64,000 bases of DNA, from positions 248,001-312,000 of the forward strand of contig CAWAOM010000006.1 of NCBI GenBank assembly GCA_963783695.1, in the 5' to 3' direction. The DNA is from BM003 sp963783695. GTDB taxonomy: Bacteria; Pseudomonadota; Gammaproteobacteria; Steroidobacterales; BM003. The position numbers and the translations under genes are program-made. Every line of letters starts with the position of its first letter. The first letter of the stretch is position 1. Of this stretch, positions 7,148-15,355 are shown one piece after another. The notes under the pieces were generated by a model that was not told where the DNA came from, searched no databases, and was given only the letters and a program-made list of their open reading frames with translations.

Positions 7148-8326
7148 CTAGCCTGGCGCGACGAACCCCAGTTGACGCGCGGCAAAATCGCGCAGAATTT
7201 CCTCCGAGCCACCACCGATCGCATTGACTCTCACTTCGCGATAAATGCGCTCCACCCGGCAACCGCGGATATAGCTCGCGCCACCCATTATCTGGCTCGC
7301 CTCGCGCGCACAGAATTCCATCGTCAGCGTGGCATCCACCTTCAACATAGCAATATCGGCAGCGCAGCGCGTCCCCTGCTGCATGCGCCATGCGATGCGT
7401 TCGAGATATGCCTGTCCGGCATTGATCCGCCGGCTCATCTCGACCAGTTTGTGACGGATAACCTGGTGCTCGACCAGCCGCTTGCCAAAAGTCTCGCGGG
7501 CGCCGGCCCACTGCGCGGCATCGTGCAAACAAGCCCGCGCCGCGCCAAGCGCACCCGCCGCCATCATCAGGCGTTCCCTGTTGAGATTGGCCATTATCAA
7601 TGCGAATCCGGCGCCCTCTGCTCCGATGAGATTGGCGGCCGGAACCGCAACGTCATCGAAATACAGCGTCGCGGTGTCGGACGCCCACCAGCCTTGTTTT
7701 TGCAACGCCGTCGAGGAAAAACCCGGCATACCGCGCTCGACCATCAGCACCGAAAGGCCGCGCGCGCCGTCCGCTCCTGTACGCACGACGGTAGTGACAA
7801 AATCAGCGTTCAGGCCGCCAGAAATAAACGTCTTGCTGCCATTCACCCGGTACACATCACCGTCGCGCCGCGCCCGTGTGGCAATCGCCGCAACATCGGA
7901 CCCCGCGCCCGGCTCGGTGATCGCCAGCGCCATGATTTTCTCGCCGCTGAGAACTGCCGGCGCAACCCGCCGTTGCAGTTCCTTGCTTGCGGCCGCGATG
8001 AGCGGTGGCAATGCGATATCGTGAGTCGACAGCGCCGTGGCGACTCCGCCGGCCCCCATCCGCGCAAGTTCCTGCGCCTTGATCACAAAATGAAAAATAT
8101 CAGTGCCATCGCGAAATCCGCCGAACTCCTCGGGGTATCCAAGACCGGTCAGACCGAAGCGGGCAACCTCACGGTGCACGGCCCGCGGAACTTCCCCTGC
8201 CTCGTCCCACGCGGCGACATGCGGCATCAGCCGCGCGTCGATAAATGTCCGCAGCGAGTCGCGCCATGCGCGATGTTCATCGTTGTAGTAAGGCGCATCG
8301 AGAGGCGCGTCGAACGGACCCTCCAT
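7148..8326 (-). CDS. Acyl-CoA dehydrogenase
   Basis: A 392-residue ACAD with the FAD motif ITEPGAGSDVAA and KTFISGG in the beta domain, and a C-terminal IGGGSEEI where the MCAD catalytic Glu is glycine. A glutamate in NRERLMMAA matches the IVD/LCAD base position. Adjacent GTG and ATG codons overlap the SDR stop (GTGATG); ATG at 8326 is taken, GTG at 8329 is possible. This coupling puts it in one transcript with the SDR upstream and the M20 peptidase downstream. Substrate is not predictable; branched or long acyl chains are possible. Confidence 0.85.
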   Translation of the reverse strand: MEGPFDAPLDAPYYNDEHRAWRDSLRTFIDARLMPHVAAWDEAGEVPRAVHREVARFGLTGLGYPEEFGGFRDGTDIFHFVIKAQELARMGAGGVATALSTHDIALPPLIAAASKELQRRVAPAVLSGEKIMALAITEPGAGSDVAAIATRARRDGDVYRVNGSKTFISGGLNADFVTTVVRTGADGARGLSVLMVERGMPGFSSTALQKQGWWASDTATLYFDDVAVPAANLIGAEGAGFALIMANLNRERLMMAAGALGAARACLHDAAQWAGARETFGKRLVEHQVIRHKLVEMSRRINAGQAYLERIAWRMQQGTRCAADIAMLKVDATLTMEFCAREASQIMGGASYIRGCRVERIYREVRVNAIGGGSEEILRDFAARQLGFVAPG

Positions 8327-9195
8327 CACTCGTCACCCAGCGCTTTTGGCCGGCTGTAGCGGTGAAACCCCTGGTATTCAGTGACATTGCGAGCGGGTGG
8401 TTGCGGAAAAACCGGTGAAGCGAGGCTCGCGCCACCATCAATCGCAAGGTTCACCCCGGTAATAAATGCCGCCGCATCGCACAACAGGAAACAGATGGCG
8501 GCGCTTACTTCGGCTTCGGTGGCCAGGCGTTTGAGCGGAACCCCTTCGCGCAGCCGCGGGATCACCGCGCGGATTGCCGGGTCGTCATAGGTATCTAGTC
8601 CGCTGGATGCAACCCAGCCCGGCGCGACAGCGTTGACCCGGACACCTTCCGGTGCCCATTCGACGGACGCGCTGCGAGTGAAGTTATCCATCCCGGCGCG
8701 GGCCGCACCCGAATGCGCCATCATCGGCATGCCGCGCCAGAAATCCGCGGTGACGTTGACGATCGCGCCACCGTGCTGGCGCAGCGACTGAGTATAGACT
8801 TCGCGGGCAAAAACGAAGCCGCCAATCAGGTTTGTCCTGACGACCGTTTCGAAACCCTTCTGCGTGATGTTGGCAAGCGGCGAGGGATACTGACCGCCGG
8901 CGTTGTTGACCAGCGCATGAACGCGCCCCCGTGCGGCAACGATCGCGGCCACGGTATCGCGAACGTTCTCCTCGATGCGAATGTCGCAGACCGCGGTATC
9001 TGCGTTGCCGCCGTCTTGCGCAATCTCGGCGGCAACGCTGGTGAGCTTCCCGGGGTCTCTGCCTACCACGACGACATGTGCCCCGAGTGATGCCAGCTCA
9101 TGCGCAACACAACGGCCAATACCGCTGCCACCGCCAGTAACAATCGCCGTGCGATCGGCGAATGCGCCGGGCCTGAGAAAGGACTGGTACCCCAT
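8326..9195 (-). CDS. SDR-family oxidoreductase, 2,4-dienoyl/trans-2-enoyl-CoA reductase-like
   Basis: The 289-residue Rossmann enzyme has TGGGSGIG at 20-27 and NNAGG at 97-101. The usual Tyr-x3-Lys active site is absent: the region reads MAHSGAARAGMDN, giving H161 and R166. This pattern resembles DECR2/PECR-type SDRs (HAGSAK), which also lack the tyrosine, but here the lysine is arginine. The ATG at 9195 has AGGAG 8 nt upstream; a longer frame reaching 9348 has no such site and would run into the divergent WS/DGAT gene. It is the first gene of the SDR-ACAD-M20 set, suggesting acyl-CoA metabolism. Confidence 0.8.
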   Translation of the reverse strand: MGYQSFLRPGAFADRTAIVTGGGSGIGRCVAHELASLGAHVVVVGRDPGKLTSVAAEIAQDGGNADTAVCDIRIEENVRDTVAAIVAARGRVHALVNNAGGQYPSPLANITQKGFETVVRTNLIGGFVFAREVYTQSLRQHGGAIVNVTADFWRGMPMMAHSGAARAGMDNFTRSASVEWAPEGVRVNAVAPGWVASSGLDTYDDPAIRAVIPRLREGVPLKRLATEAEVSAAICFLLCDAAAFITGVNLAIDGGASLASPVFPQPPARNVTEYQGFHRYSRPKALGDE

Positions 9196-9331
9196 TTCGA
9201 CTTCTCCTGGGTTTGCCGCGCGAAACGTCGAGGTGGCGAATCGCGCAGTCAGTGACTGATGGCGTCCGTTTGTTGCCCGGAACACGGCCTCGCCGTATGG
9301 TAAGGGACGCGGCGAACCGGGGCGAGCGCCA

Positions 9332-10948
9332 ATGACCAGCATATCCATTCTCGACTATGCGATGTTTCTGACGGAGACGCGGGAGAGTCCGCGCCACGTG
9401 GCCGGGCTTTCTCTTTTTGATCCGCCGCAAAATGGCGGCAAGGACTTCGTTGCCCGTTTGGTCGCGGACATGCGCGCGGTGCCGCCCTGCCCGCCATTCA
9501 ACTGGAAACTGAGTTCGCGTCTCGGTGCGCTTCCGGTCTGGGCGGAAACCGAACCCGATATGAAACATCATGTCCGCCACCTTGCAGTGCCGCGCCCGGG
9601 CGGTTACGCCGAACTGATGAAGCTGGTGAGTGATCTGCACGGAGAATTACTGGATCGCGATCGGCCGGTGTGGGAGTTCTACGTCATAGAAGGTCTCCCC
9701 GACGATCAGTTTGCATTTTACTCGAAAGTGCACCACGCCTACGCCGACGGCGCGACAATGAGCCGCTGGCTCGACCTGAGCCTCAGCGCCGATTCACAGA
9801 GCGACAAATTCCGGCCAATGTGGTCAATCGCCGCTGCGGCCGGGCGACGCCGGCGCCAGCAGAGTCTGACCCAGGTTCTGGAGGCGCTTGGCAAAACCGC
9901 GGGAAGACAACTGATTTCGGTGGCCGAACTGTACACGATGCTGCTAAAGCACAGCCTGAAAGCGCTGCGTCTGGGCGAGAGCAAGATCCCCATCCCGTTC
10001 ACTGCCCCGCGGACGATGCTCAATCAAAGACTAACCGCACCACGCAACGTCGCAACCGCAACAATCGACCTCGAACGCCTGCGGCGCGCCGGCAAAGCCG
10101 CCGGCGGCACCATCAACGATGTTGTGCTAACGCTGTGTGATGCGGCACTCACCCGCTACCTGGGCGAGCACGGCGAGCTGCCATCGAAACCGCTGGTCGC
10201 GGAAATGCCCGTTGATCTGCGCGCCGAGCAACACGAGGGCGGCGGCAACGTCATTTCCATTTTGCTGGTGGAGATGGCGCGCGGCAACATGGACGTCCGC
10301 GAACGCTTCGCTGCGATACGCGACTCGAGCCACACGGTCATAAAGGAATTTTCCGGGCTGAGCAACGACGCGGTAATGACCTATACCCTGGTGGTGCAGG
10401 TCCTGGCCCAACTCGGTGACAGCCTCGGCCTCGCCGACAGACTGCCGCCGCTGGGCAATCTGGTGATTTCGAACGTACCGGGGCCACGCCATGCGCTGTA
10501 TATGCGCGGCGCACCGATGACTGGCATTTACCCCATCAGCACAGTCGCTCCCGGCACGGTGATGAACATTACAGTTTTCAGTTATGCCGGCAAGCTGTTG
10601 TTCGGTCTTGTTGCCGGGCGCGACGCCATACCGGACCTGCAGCAATTGACCTCGTACATTCCCGCCAGCCTGATCGAACTCGAACAATCGCTGGGGCTGA
10701 CGGACCAGGCAACCCGGGACAAGGCGGCGACCAGCCGCGGTAAATCGACAGCCGCGAAGAAGTCGGCAAAACGCAAGCCCGGCAGCAAGAAAAAGAGCAC
10801 CACCTCGGGTACTCCCGGCGGGGCAAAAAAAACCGCGGCGAGGAAAGCGGGCAAGACAAAAAGCGGCACCGCAAAAAACAAACCAGGCAGGAAAAAGGCG
10901 CCATCCTCCACAGCAAAAAGACGCGGTAAAAAGCGCGAAAAACCCTAG
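9332..10948 (+). CDS. Wax ester synthase/diacylglycerol acyltransferase with lysine-rich tail
   Basis: The bifunctional WS/DGAT transfers acyl-CoA to fatty alcohols or diacylglycerol to make storage wax or TAG. The catalytic HHxxxDG motif is HHAYADG at 134-140, followed by conserved features such as NDVVLTLCDAAL and GNLVISNVPGP. Residues 464-538 are an unusual tail of Lys, Ala, Ser, Thr and Gly repeats (KKSAKRKPGSKKK, KKTAARKAGKTK) like histone H1 or AlgP-type proteins, probably binding nucleic acid or anionic membrane. It overlaps the convergent hydrolase gene by 4 bp. Neighbouring ACAD and SDR genes fit lipid metabolism. Confidence 0.88.
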   Translation: MTSISILDYAMFLTETRESPRHVAGLSLFDPPQNGGKDFVARLVADMRAVPPCPPFNWKLSSRLGALPVWAETEPDMKHHVRHLAVPRPGGYAELMKLVSDLHGELLDRDRPVWEFYVIEGLPDDQFAFYSKVHHAYADGATMSRWLDLSLSADSQSDKFRPMWSIAAAAGRRRRQQSLTQVLEALGKTAGRQLISVAELYTMLLKHSLKALRLGESKIPIPFTAPRTMLNQRLTAPRNVATATIDLERLRRAGKAAGGTINDVVLTLCDAALTRYLGEHGELPSKPLVAEMPVDLRAEQHEGGGNVISILLVEMARGNMDVRERFAAIRDSSHTVIKEFSGLSNDAVMTYTLVVQVLAQLGDSLGLADRLPPLGNLVISNVPGPRHALYMRGAPMTGIYPISTVAPGTVMNITVFSYAGKLLFGLVAGRDAIPDLQQLTSYIPASLIELEQSLGLTDQATRDKAATSRGKSTAAKKSAKRKPGSKKKSTTSGTPGGAKKTAARKAGKTKSGTAKNKPGRKKAPSSTAKRRGKKREKP

Positions 10949-11847
10949 CTCGAAACGCGTCCGGCAACCCCCAGGTGGCGCTGCAGAAATTCGCATTGCA
11001 ACGCGATATTGCGCTCGAACCATCTGTCCCGATAGGGTTCGAAATGATTGCAGTCGAATTCCTCGAGGTGGCAGTTCGGCACCTTGCCGGCCATTTTGCG
11101 AACCGCGGCGATCGGGATCAACGAGTCATTGCGGCCGGCCACGACAAGCATCGGGCATCTGATATCCGCGGCATAGGAAGCGGGGTTGTACAGTGGCAAC
11201 AGCAAGCCGCTCAGCGCAGGCGTGCTGTTCTCCCACCCCGAGTTCTTCGGCACCAGCGCCATGTAACCGTCGTAGCACTCCGGCGTGGTCATCACGGCCA
11301 CGTCGCCGGGCCGTCCGACCAGGCCGATTCGAAACGGAGCGCGAAAGGTCAGCAGACGGAAAAGATCTCGCAGACCGGCCCAGCTCAGGCGCATGATATC
11401 CAACGGCGACTGCCCCGCCAGCGTCGTAATACCACTGACAAACGGGACTTGTGCAACCACCGCGGCAACCCTGCGATCGCGCGCGGCGGTCACCGTTACA
11501 TGCCCGCCGCTATAGGACGACCCCCACAACGCAATCCTGTCCGCGTCCACCTCGTCGAGAGTACGCACAAAGGCCAACGCATCACGCCAGTCCTGGAGAT
11601 GCCGCCACGGATGCACCAGCTGACGCGGATAGCCGTCGCTGGCGCCAAAACCGCGGTAATCGAACAGATAAACCGCGATGCCGGCCGCAACAAAACGCTC
11701 TGCGAATGCCGCCAGTCCAAATGAGCGCTCGGCACCGAAACCGTGCGCCATGATCACGACCGGCGGTTGCGGACTATCGTCAGGCAACCACAACTCGCCG
11801 TCGCATCGCGGGGCCGCTTTCGAGAAACCTGCGGAAAGTTTCTTCAC
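10945..11847 (-). CDS. Alpha/beta hydrolase
   Basis: The protein shows alpha/beta hydrolase landmarks: MAHGFGAERSFGL (oxyanion region), FDYRGFGASDG, a nucleophile elbow GSSYSGG at about 109-115, and late acid/base candidates in VVAGRNDSLIP and FDCNHFEPY. The GTG at 11847 is chosen because AGGAG lies 7 nt upstream; extension to 11910 adds an unsupported basic leader. An esterase or lipase-like role is likely but the substrate is unknown. It converges with the WS/DGAT and shares 4 bp, so it might act on the same lipids; that is only context. Confidence 0.78.
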   Translation of the reverse strand: MKKLSAGFSKAAPRCDGELWLPDDSPQPPVVIMAHGFGAERSFGLAAFAERFVAAGIAVYLFDYRGFGASDGYPRQLVHPWRHLQDWRDALAFVRTLDEVDADRIALWGSSYSGGHVTVTAARDRRVAAVVAQVPFVSGITTLAGQSPLDIMRLSWAGLRDLFRLLTFRAPFRIGLVGRPGDVAVMTTPECYDGYMALVPKNSGWENSTPALSGLLLPLYNPASYAADIRCPMLVVAGRNDSLIPIAAVRKMAGKVPNCHLEEFDCNHFEPYRDRWFERNIALQCEFLQRHLGVAGRVSS

Positions 11848-11925
11848 CTGCCGTCTCCTCAATGTCTGCGCCAGGCCCATAAGAATGCTCGCAGGCCGCG
11901 TAGCACGCAAGCCGCGTTGGCGCTG

Positions 11926-12621
11926 TCACTGCACCTCACGCGCCGGCTGTGTGAGTTGCCTTATCAGATGCAACCTCCAGACCCATATCACCAGGATAAG
12001 CAGCGCCGACACCGGACGACACCAAGGCGGCAGTCCAATCATGATGAAGTCATAAAGTCCATGCAGGAATGCGGCCAACGCAAGACCGGTCATCGCGGCA
12101 AATGGAAGGCTTGTCCCTTTGATCTGTGCCCGGCTGCAGGTGTAGCCCCAGATCGACGCAAATGTCACATGGACGAGAGGCGCAGCGAAACCACGCGCCA
12201 GAATCTCGACGCCTTCCACATAGTCGAGATACAGCAGATTCTCGTAAGTGGCAAACCCCAGCGCGACAAACGACGCATAGATGATTCCGTCGACCGGCTC
12301 ATCGAAATCGTGAAAGCGAATTCCGACCAGCCAGAAAGGCAGGAACTTCACCAGTTCCTCGATCGGGCCGATGACCAGCACCGCATAGGCGAACAGCGCC
12401 ATCCGGTTGTGCTCGGCCAACGCATAGGCGTCATAGCGAAGATCGAGCAGTTCCAGCGCGCCATACAAACGCAAACCAAGCCAGCCGGAGGCGATGCCCA
12501 GCAGATAGGTCAGCACAATATTGACTGCCGGCTCCGGTTGGTGCCGGTCTTTGTACAGATGATAGGCGCACCAGAACCCCATGGGTGCGATCAATCCGAC
12601 AACGACGTTCGTCATGTTCAT
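11926..12621 (-). CDS. PrsW-family intramembrane metalloprotease
   Basis: The protein of about 231 residues has seven or so hydrophobic segments and the PrsW motif set: GPIEELVKF (EExxK), a following FATYENLLY glutamate, and membrane histidines in LVHVTFASIWGY and LAAFLHGLYDF. PrsW-type enzymes cleave membrane proteins such as anti-sigma factors; the target here is unknown. The ATG at 12621 has GGGGAG 8 nt upstream, better than the GTG at 12630. It is followed after 78 bp by the hydrolase. A DnaA-box-rich region lies upstream. Confidence 0.78.
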   Translation of the reverse strand: MNMTNVVVGLIAPMGFWCAYHLYKDRHQPEPAVNIVLTYLLGIASGWLGLRLYGALELLDLRYDAYALAEHNRMALFAYAVLVIGPIEELVKFLPFWLVGIRFHDFDEPVDGIIYASFVALGFATYENLLYLDYVEGVEILARGFAAPLVHVTFASIWGYTCSRAQIKGTSLPFAAMTGLALAAFLHGLYDFIMIGLPPWCRPVSALLILVIWVWRLHLIRQLTQPAREVQ

Positions 12622-13340
12622 GTCGGACACTCCCCGTCAGCGGCGCAGATGGCCGTCGAGCCGACGCCCACGGCGAGCTATATCACTATTGCAGACCTTA
12701 TTGGCGCAGCATGGCCGACGCTACGACAAGCGTCGCGTTTTGGCCCGAATCCGCAGCGCCGGGAATGGCGCAATCGGCCAGTTTTGCGAACCTCGATTTG
12801 TGCCACCGGATAGCACTTTTATGCGCAGTCTCGACCATCGATGGCAACGCTGGCTACTTAAGTAATAGTGTAGGAGAGAGCTACAACCGTCTGACAGTTA
12901 TAGATTTGCAAACCACAAAAACGTCATGCAGGACCGTATTGGCGGCCGCGGGCACCGCATCGCTTGACTTATGCACACGACTGTGGTGCCTGAATATTTC
13001 AGAAATGCGACAACGCCCGAATTTCGCGAAAATCACTTAACTCAATGTTTTTAATGGTTTTTTCAATGACTAAAAAACCACCAATCTGAACGAAATCCTA
13101 GAAAATCAGGCCTCAAATCGGATTCTGCCCGGAGTTATCCCCAAGCTTATCCACAGCTTCTGTGGACAACTGTCGCAGCGCGGCGACAGAGGCACTAAAC
13201 GAGTGCGCACAGGAACGGAAATCAACCCGCAGCCGGCCGTGGAAGGGGGGCTCCGATTTGCCCGGGACCGCCAAGAGTTTCGCTGCAACAATCCATCTGC
13301 AGGAATTACGCCGGTCCGGGAGCGGGTCTCGCCGGATGGA
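12622..13340. other. Long gene-free region, AT-rich centre
   Basis: About 700 bp lie between prsW (start 12621) and liuD (stop 13341). No ORF here has an RBS or recognisable product. The centre (about 12998-13115) is markedly AT-rich against the GC-rich surroundings, with runs such as TTTTTAATGGTTTTTTCAA. DnaA-type boxes flank it and are listed separately. The right part presumably also carries the prsW promoter. Confidence 0.5.
12969..13169. other. DnaA-box cluster, oriC-like
   Basis: Two perfect TTATNCACA boxes (TTATGCACA 12969-12977; TTATCCACA 13147-13155) and two one-mismatch boxes (TTATCCCCA 13135-13143; TTGTCCACA on the minus strand 13169-13161) flank an AT-rich segment. Three boxes lie within 35 bp. 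This is the arrangement of a DnaA-binding replication origin or a DnaA-titrating locus. The usual neighbours dnaA, dnaN and gidA are absent, so function is uncertain. Confidence 0.45.
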
Positions 13341-15335
13341 TCAGGACGGCTCGAAATGAAGCAGTTCCCAGCCCTCTTCGACGGCATCGTCCACCGCGTG
13401 GTGAACGATGCCAATCGTTCCGGCTCCCGGCGCGAGCAACGTATGCTCCATTTTCATCGCCTCGAGCACTACCAACGCCTGGTTTCTCTCGACGACGTCA
13501 CCCTCCTGTACCAGTACCTGGACGATCTTGCCGGGCATCGGAGCGGTTACCGTATCCACCCCGGCTTCGATATCACCGGCGCTCTGCATCGGGTCTATGA
13601 GGCCGAGGCGAACGCTGCGGTCGGGCGTGACGATCAGCAACTCGCCGTTGTCGGGCAATACACTCGCGCGCGTGCGCAGGCCGTCCAGAGTTGCAACGAG
13701 ACCGCCGTCTTCCTCCCGATATGCCTCCGCCTGGTAACTGCGGCCATCGGCAATGATCTCGAATCCCGCTTTTAGATATCTGACAACCACGTCGTGTTCA
13801 ACGCCATCGAAACTGAAGCTCAGGTCCTCATGCCCGGTGTCGTTGAGACGCCAGCCATCACAGACCTGCCATGGTGAGTAGGGATCCGCGCTCACGCGCG
13901 CCTGCGCCGCGGCCTGCTCCATCCGTTCAGTCAGGGTATGCAATGCGGCCAGGCACAGCACGTTGCCATCCAGGTCGGGCTTGACGATCAGGCGATCGCG
14001 GTTTCTCGCGATAAACCCGGTGTCGTAGTTTCCGCGGCGAAAATCCTCATTCGCCGCGAGAGTTACGAGGAAGTCCAGGTTGCTGGTCAAGCCGGTTAGC
14101 TGGGTCTGTTGCAACGCCTGTAACAAACGCCTGCAGGCACCGTCGCGATCGCGATCCCACACGATGATCTTCGCAATCATCGGGTCGTAGTGGACACTGA
14201 CGACATCGCCCTCACGGACGCCACCGTCGACCCTCAGCGTGGCACTCTGCGGCGGGAAGCGGAGCCGCGACAATGTCCCCGCCGCAGGCAGAAAATCGCG
14301 TGCCGGATCCTCTGCATACAGCCGCACTTCGATCGCATGTCCGTCGCAACGGATCTCCGCCTGACCGCGTGGCAGAGGGTATCCCGCCGCGACCTGCAAT
14401 TGCCACTCGACCAGATCGATACCGGTAATCATCTCAGTCACCGGATGCTCGACCTGGAGGCGGGTGTTCATTTCCATGAAATAGAATTCACCGGCGCCGT
14501 CGACAATGAATTCAACGGTACCGGCGCCACGGTAGCCGATCGCCCGCGCTGCTTCGCAAGCTGCCTCGCCCATGCGCTTGCGGGTTGCCGCAGAAAGACC
14601 TGGCGCCGGCGCCTCTTCAAGGACTTTCTGATGACGCCGCTGCATCGAACAATCGCGTTCAAACAGATGTACGACATTTGCCTCGTTGTCGGCAAAAACC
14701 TGCACCTCGATATGGCGCGGGTATTGCACATAGCGCTCGAGCAAAACATGATCGTCACCGAATGCCGCCATTGCCTCGCGTCGCGCCGCGGCCAGCGCAG
14801 CTGGGAATTCGGACGCCCGGGCGACCTGGCGCATACCCTTGCCGCCGCCCCCGGCCGAGGCCTTGATCATCAGCGGGAAACCAATTTCCGCGGCGCGACG
14901 TTCCAGTTCCGCCGCATCCTGAATGTCACCGAGATAGCCAGGCACCACCGGCACACCGGCATCCGCCATCAGGCGCTTGGCCTCGGACTTCGAACCCATC
15001 GCCCGTATCGCCGCCGCCGGCGGGCCGACGAACGCTATGCCGCTCTCGCCGCAAGCATCGGCGAAGTCAGCGTTCTCCGACAAGAAGCCATAGCCGGGGT
15101 GGATTGCATTGGCGCCACTTCTGCGCGCCGCGTCAAGAATGCGATCGATCCTTAAATAACTGTCAGCCGCCGCCGCTGGGCCAAGCAGATAGGCTTCGTC
15201 GGCCATGCTTACATGCAGAGCGGAAGCGTCTGCTTCGGAGTACACCGCGACGGTGCGAATCCCCATTGCGCGAGCGCTGCGGATAACCCGGCATGCGATC
15301 TCGCCGCGATTGGCGATAAGAAGCTTGTCGAACAT
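13341..15335 (-). CDS. liuD: Methylcrotonyl-CoA carboxylase alpha (biotin) subunit
   Basis: The 664-residue subunit has biotin carboxylase (MFDKLLIANRGEIACRVI start, ATP-grasp glycine loop in KASAGGGGKGM, substrate site EMNTRLQVEHPVTE), a BT linker and a C-terminal biotinyl domain with EAMKMEH. With the beta subunit it carboxylates 3-methylcrotonyl-CoA in leucine degradation. The ATG at 15335 follows GGGAG 7 nt upstream; the in-frame ATG at 15356 overlaps the liuB stop. Context (liuR, liuA, liuB) separates it from acetyl- or geranyl-CoA carboxylase relatives. It is the last gene of the cluster. Confidence 0.9.
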   Translation of the reverse strand: MFDKLLIANRGEIACRVIRSARAMGIRTVAVYSEADASALHVSMADEAYLLGPAAAADSYLRIDRILDAARRSGANAIHPGYGFLSENADFADACGESGIAFVGPPAAAIRAMGSKSEAKRLMADAGVPVVPGYLGDIQDAAELERRAAEIGFPLMIKASAGGGGKGMRQVARASEFPAALAAARREAMAAFGDDHVLLERYVQYPRHIEVQVFADNEANVVHLFERDCSMQRRHQKVLEEAPAPGLSAATRKRMGEAACEAARAIGYRGAGTVEFIVDGAGEFYFMEMNTRLQVEHPVTEMITGIDLVEWQLQVAAGYPLPRGQAEIRCDGHAIEVRLYAEDPARDFLPAAGTLSRLRFPPQSATLRVDGGVREGDVVSVHYDPMIAKIIVWDRDRDGACRRLLQALQQTQLTGLTSNLDFLVTLAANEDFRRGNYDTGFIARNRDRLIVKPDLDGNVLCLAALHTLTERMEQAAAQARVSADPYSPWQVCDGWRLNDTGHEDLSFSFDGVEHDVVVRYLKAGFEIIADGRSYQAEAYREEDGGLVATLDGLRTRASVLPDNGELLIVTPDRSVRLGLIDPMQSAGDIEAGVDTVTAPMPGKIVQVLVQEGDVVERNQALVVLEAMKMEHTLLAPGAGTIGIVHHAVDDAVEEGWELLHFEPS

Positions 15336-15355
15336 GGCGGTTCTCCCGCTCATCA

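Noticed and set aside
12585..13040. ORFs in the 12.6-13.3 kb gap
   Set aside because: No RBS or family; base composition shifts with the AT-rich tract rather than codon structure.
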